Positions 25,969-27,933 of a stretch of DNA of 27,933 bases are shown one piece after another (the first letter of the stretch is position 1; the number at the start of each line of letters is the position of its first letter). The notes under the pieces are model-generated. The model was not told the origin of the DNA, did no database searches, and saw only the letters and a list, made by a program, of their open reading frames with translations. This DNA comes from Acrasis kona (taxonomy: Eukaryota; Heterolobosea; Eutetramitea; Acrasida; Acrasidae): assembly GCA_026419775.2 (NCBI GenBank), contig JAOPGA020001808.1, forward strand, positions 1-27,933. The letters are read 5' to 3'. The position numbers were made by a program, and so were the translations under genes.

Positions 25969-27933
25969 TTATACCAATTTCTCTTGTACTTTGCTTGTCA
26001 ACAAGCGATATAATTGTCTCCTGGTGGCATCTCCTGCAATGGAATGATCCTTGTTTGGATAAAACATGGTGCTGAACTGTACCTGAGCATTCTGCAGCTC
26101 GGTCATCAAATTGAAACTATTCAACGGATGAACGTTATCGTCACCAGTGCCATGAACCAACAACAAGTGAGAGTAGGATTGAGTGGCCACGCCAGTCACG
26201 CTATCAATCTTTGATGGCAACAATGGAGAATTGAACTCCCTTCTCACTCTATTCACGACGCTGCTGTTTCCATATCCTTCGGGATTCATGGATGGCCACT
26301 GCATATATCTCTCCGTATAAGCGCTGTCGTAGTACTTCCAGTCCGTAACCGGAGCAACAGCCATGCCCAACTTGAACACCTTATCGTTATCCAAACTAGT
26401 TAAAGACATGAGCGTCATGTAGCCGCCATAACTCCACCCCCAAATTCCAATTCGATTTCCATCCACAAAATGCATTAGTTTTAATTGCTTGGCGGCAATG
26501 ATTTGATCCTGTGCCTCTCTGATTCCCAACTCCTTGTAGGTACAGGTCATGAACGAATGTCCTCTTCCACCGGTTCCTCTTCCGTCGACAGTCACCACAA
26601 TGTAACCTAGCGAAGCCCAGTACAAGCTCAAGGAGTCGTGCATGGATGCATAGCTGTTGAGGACCAGTTGGTTGCCGGGACCTCCGTATACTCTCATCAT
26701 GACTGGGTATTGCACATCCGCGCTGTCGCTGAAATGTGGAGGGTAAACGAAGAGCGCGTTCAATTTGGTTCCATCTGGTTTGTTGATTGACTTGATGTGA
26801 GAGGATGGCATTTGTAGACCGTCTTGAATGGTTTGTTTCAATTCCTCATTGTTTAGTAAAACGTTCGAACTTTCATCTTGTAGGTTGACTAGCGAATAGG
26901 ATGGTAGTTCGGGTCCCATGTAGTTCACGAACATGAATGTACCCGATGAGCTCAATGATGCGGAATAGACTCCACGTTTGTTGGGATCGGATAATTGTTT
27001 GGTTGACGATGCGTCAATGTTGACCGATAGAATCTCTCTGTTGACGCTGTCGCTTTGTGCTGCTTCGATAAAGATTTGATTTTCGTGCGATCCCAAGATG
27101 GCAGTCACGTCCCACTCACCGCTGGTCAAGAACTTTGGATTAGGATCCTTAATGTCATAGAGTGCTAGATGATAATGTTTGTTGGCTGACTCTGGGTGAA
27201 TGGTAATGTCAACGTATTGTTGGGTGGAGATGAATTTGATGACGTTTGCATTGTGTTGGATCCATGTGTCTACTTGATCGGTCTTGATGATCTTTGAACT
27301 ATAGAATGTTAATGTTGAGTCGGTGGCATCCGTCAATAGCACGTCTTTTCTGTTTTGTAGTCTAGGAACACGAACGGTTGCTAATCTGTTTCCATCAGCC
27401 CATACTAGATCATAAACGTAAACGTCGTTGAGCAATGGATCAGAAGTACTTGGAGCGAGACCTGTGCTAATGTCGACGGTGGCAACCAAGTTGGAGGCAT
27501 AGCTGAAAATGTTCACAGTGACGGTTGGGTTTGGTGTTCCTGGGGTAGGAATGCGAATCTGTTGTGGTTTGGGGTATGGCTCTGATGGGAAGTATTCTTC
27601 GTACTTGTATGGAAGTACATTGGTGTCGTTCAAGGTGAGGAAGGCAAGGCGCGAACAATCAGCACTCCACTTCATTGTGCTTACACCCAAGTAAACTTCT
27701 TCTTCGTAGATCCAGTCAGTGACACCATTGAATACAAGTTCATTGTCTCCAGTTGTGGTTACTTGTGTGGTGTTGGATACAAGGGGAGCTGCATTACTTA
27801 CGGCGCCAACATAAATGTTATTGTCCTGAACGTATGCGAATGGATAGTTGGTGGGTTCCTTATTTGCTGGAACGCACCATTGCAGGACCTTTTGCTTTTT
27901 TGAGGAATCAGGAGAAACGTTTTGGGAGGTCTT
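25969..27933 (-). CDS. Dipeptidyl-peptidase IV family (S9B) serine peptidase, 5' partial
   Basis: Open from the right window edge to its stop; 654 residues are visible. A beta-propeller region with DWIYEEEVY, the DPP-IV double-Glu motif that binds the substrate N-terminus, lies at 27710-27685. It is followed by MKWSADCSRLAFLTLND. The C-terminal alpha/beta-hydrolase domain has VYGGPGNQ, VVTVDGRGTGGRG, the nucleophile elbow GWSYGGYMT (Ser codon 26431-26433), VHGTGDDNVHP (catalytic Asp at 26140-26142) and NKDHSI (catalytic His). All three catalytic residues are present, so it should cleave X-Pro or X-Ala dipeptides from N-termini. About 100-150 N-terminal residues, probably including a membrane anchor or signal, lie beyond the window. 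The frame has no break. Confidence 0.92.
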   Translation of the reverse strand, partial: KTSQNVSPDSSKKQKVLQWCVPANKEPTNYPFAYVQDNNIYVGAVSNAAPLVSNTTQVTTTGDNELVFNGVTDWIYEEEVYLGVSTMKWSADCSRLAFLTLNDTNVLPYKYEEYFPSEPYPKPQQIRIPTPGTPNPTVTVNIFSYASNLVATVDISTGLAPSTSDPLLNDVYVYDLVWADGNRLATVRVPRLQNRKDVLLTDATDSTLTFYSSKIIKTDQVDTWIQHNANVIKFISTQQYVDITIHPESANKHYHLALYDIKDPNPKFLTSGEWDVTAILGSHENQIFIEAAQSDSVNREILSVNIDASSTKQLSDPNKRGVYSASLSSSGTFMFVNYMGPELPSYSLVNLQDESSNVLLNNEELKQTIQDGLQMPSSHIKSINKPDGTKLNALFVYPPHFSDSADVQYPVMMRVYGGPGNQLVLNSYASMHDSLSLYWASLGYIVVTVDGRGTGGRGHSFMTCTYKELGIREAQDQIIAAKQLKLMHFVDGNRIGIWGWSYGGYMTLMSLTSLDNDKVFKLGMAVAPVTDWKYYDSAYTERYMQWPSMNPEGYGNSSVVNRVRREFNSPLLPSKIDSVTGVATQSYSHLLLVHGTGDDNVHPLNSFNLMTELQNAQVQFSTMFYPNKDHSIAGDATRRQLYRLLTSKVQEKLV

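Overview
The window looks like nuclear DNA of a free-living protist. It has GT-AG introns with GTAAG-type donors, AATAAA signals at gene ends, an intron-containing tRNA with a Pol III T-run, non-LTR retrotransposon remnants and an Asn-rich tract inside a RecQ helicase. Hemerythrin, OSCA/TMEM63, NHL and Cys-type LRR proteins fit an amoebozoan or heterolobosean. I cannot name the genus from sequence alone.

Layout. Left edge (1-2621): a CSC1/OSCA/TMEM63-type channel gene, cut by the window start, with one supported intron. 2846-2954: a tRNA-Val-like gene with a 12-nt anticodon intron, an enlarged D-arm and a T5 terminator. 3090-7422: a LINE fragment, a frameshifted hemerythrin, a several-times-frameshifted gene with a possible restriction-endonuclease-like core, and a secreted-protein ORF whose stop codon falls at the edge of a repeat array. 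7421-8150: two different tandem arrays, both with a 131-bp period. 8432-11680: a broken minus-strand gene, a 1.08-kb element with perfect 20-bp terminal inverted repeats carrying a BTB-like gene fragment, a gene remnant that starts at the element's right end, and a second inverted copy of the BTB-like block. 11718-13451: a compact cluster of a beta-trefoil protein, a divergent multi-pass membrane protein and an overlapping single-pass protein that may be GOLD-like. 13580-17466: a broken NHL-repeat gene, a LINE with readable endonuclease motifs and a truncated reverse transcriptase, and a heavily degraded gene. 17562-19406: a zinc-finger/2-oxoglutarate-dioxygenase-like gene split at a poly-A run, followed by a duplicated 45-codon unit. 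19407-22490: low-information DNA, an LRR fragment and a Ser/Pro-rich protein. Right edge (22815-27933): an intact BLM/Sgs1-type RecQ helicase and a tail-to-tail DPP-IV-family serine peptidase that runs off the window.

Overall, conserved intact genes (channel, RecQ, DPP) flank about 19 kb of accessory DNA in which many reading frames are broken. Several breaks are at short homopolymers, so some may be assembly errors and not true decay. The best candidates for something new are the zinc-finger/dioxygenase gene, the TIR element with its BTB-like cargo, the paired 131-bp arrays and the odd tRNA. All homology calls are from motif reading; no search was run.
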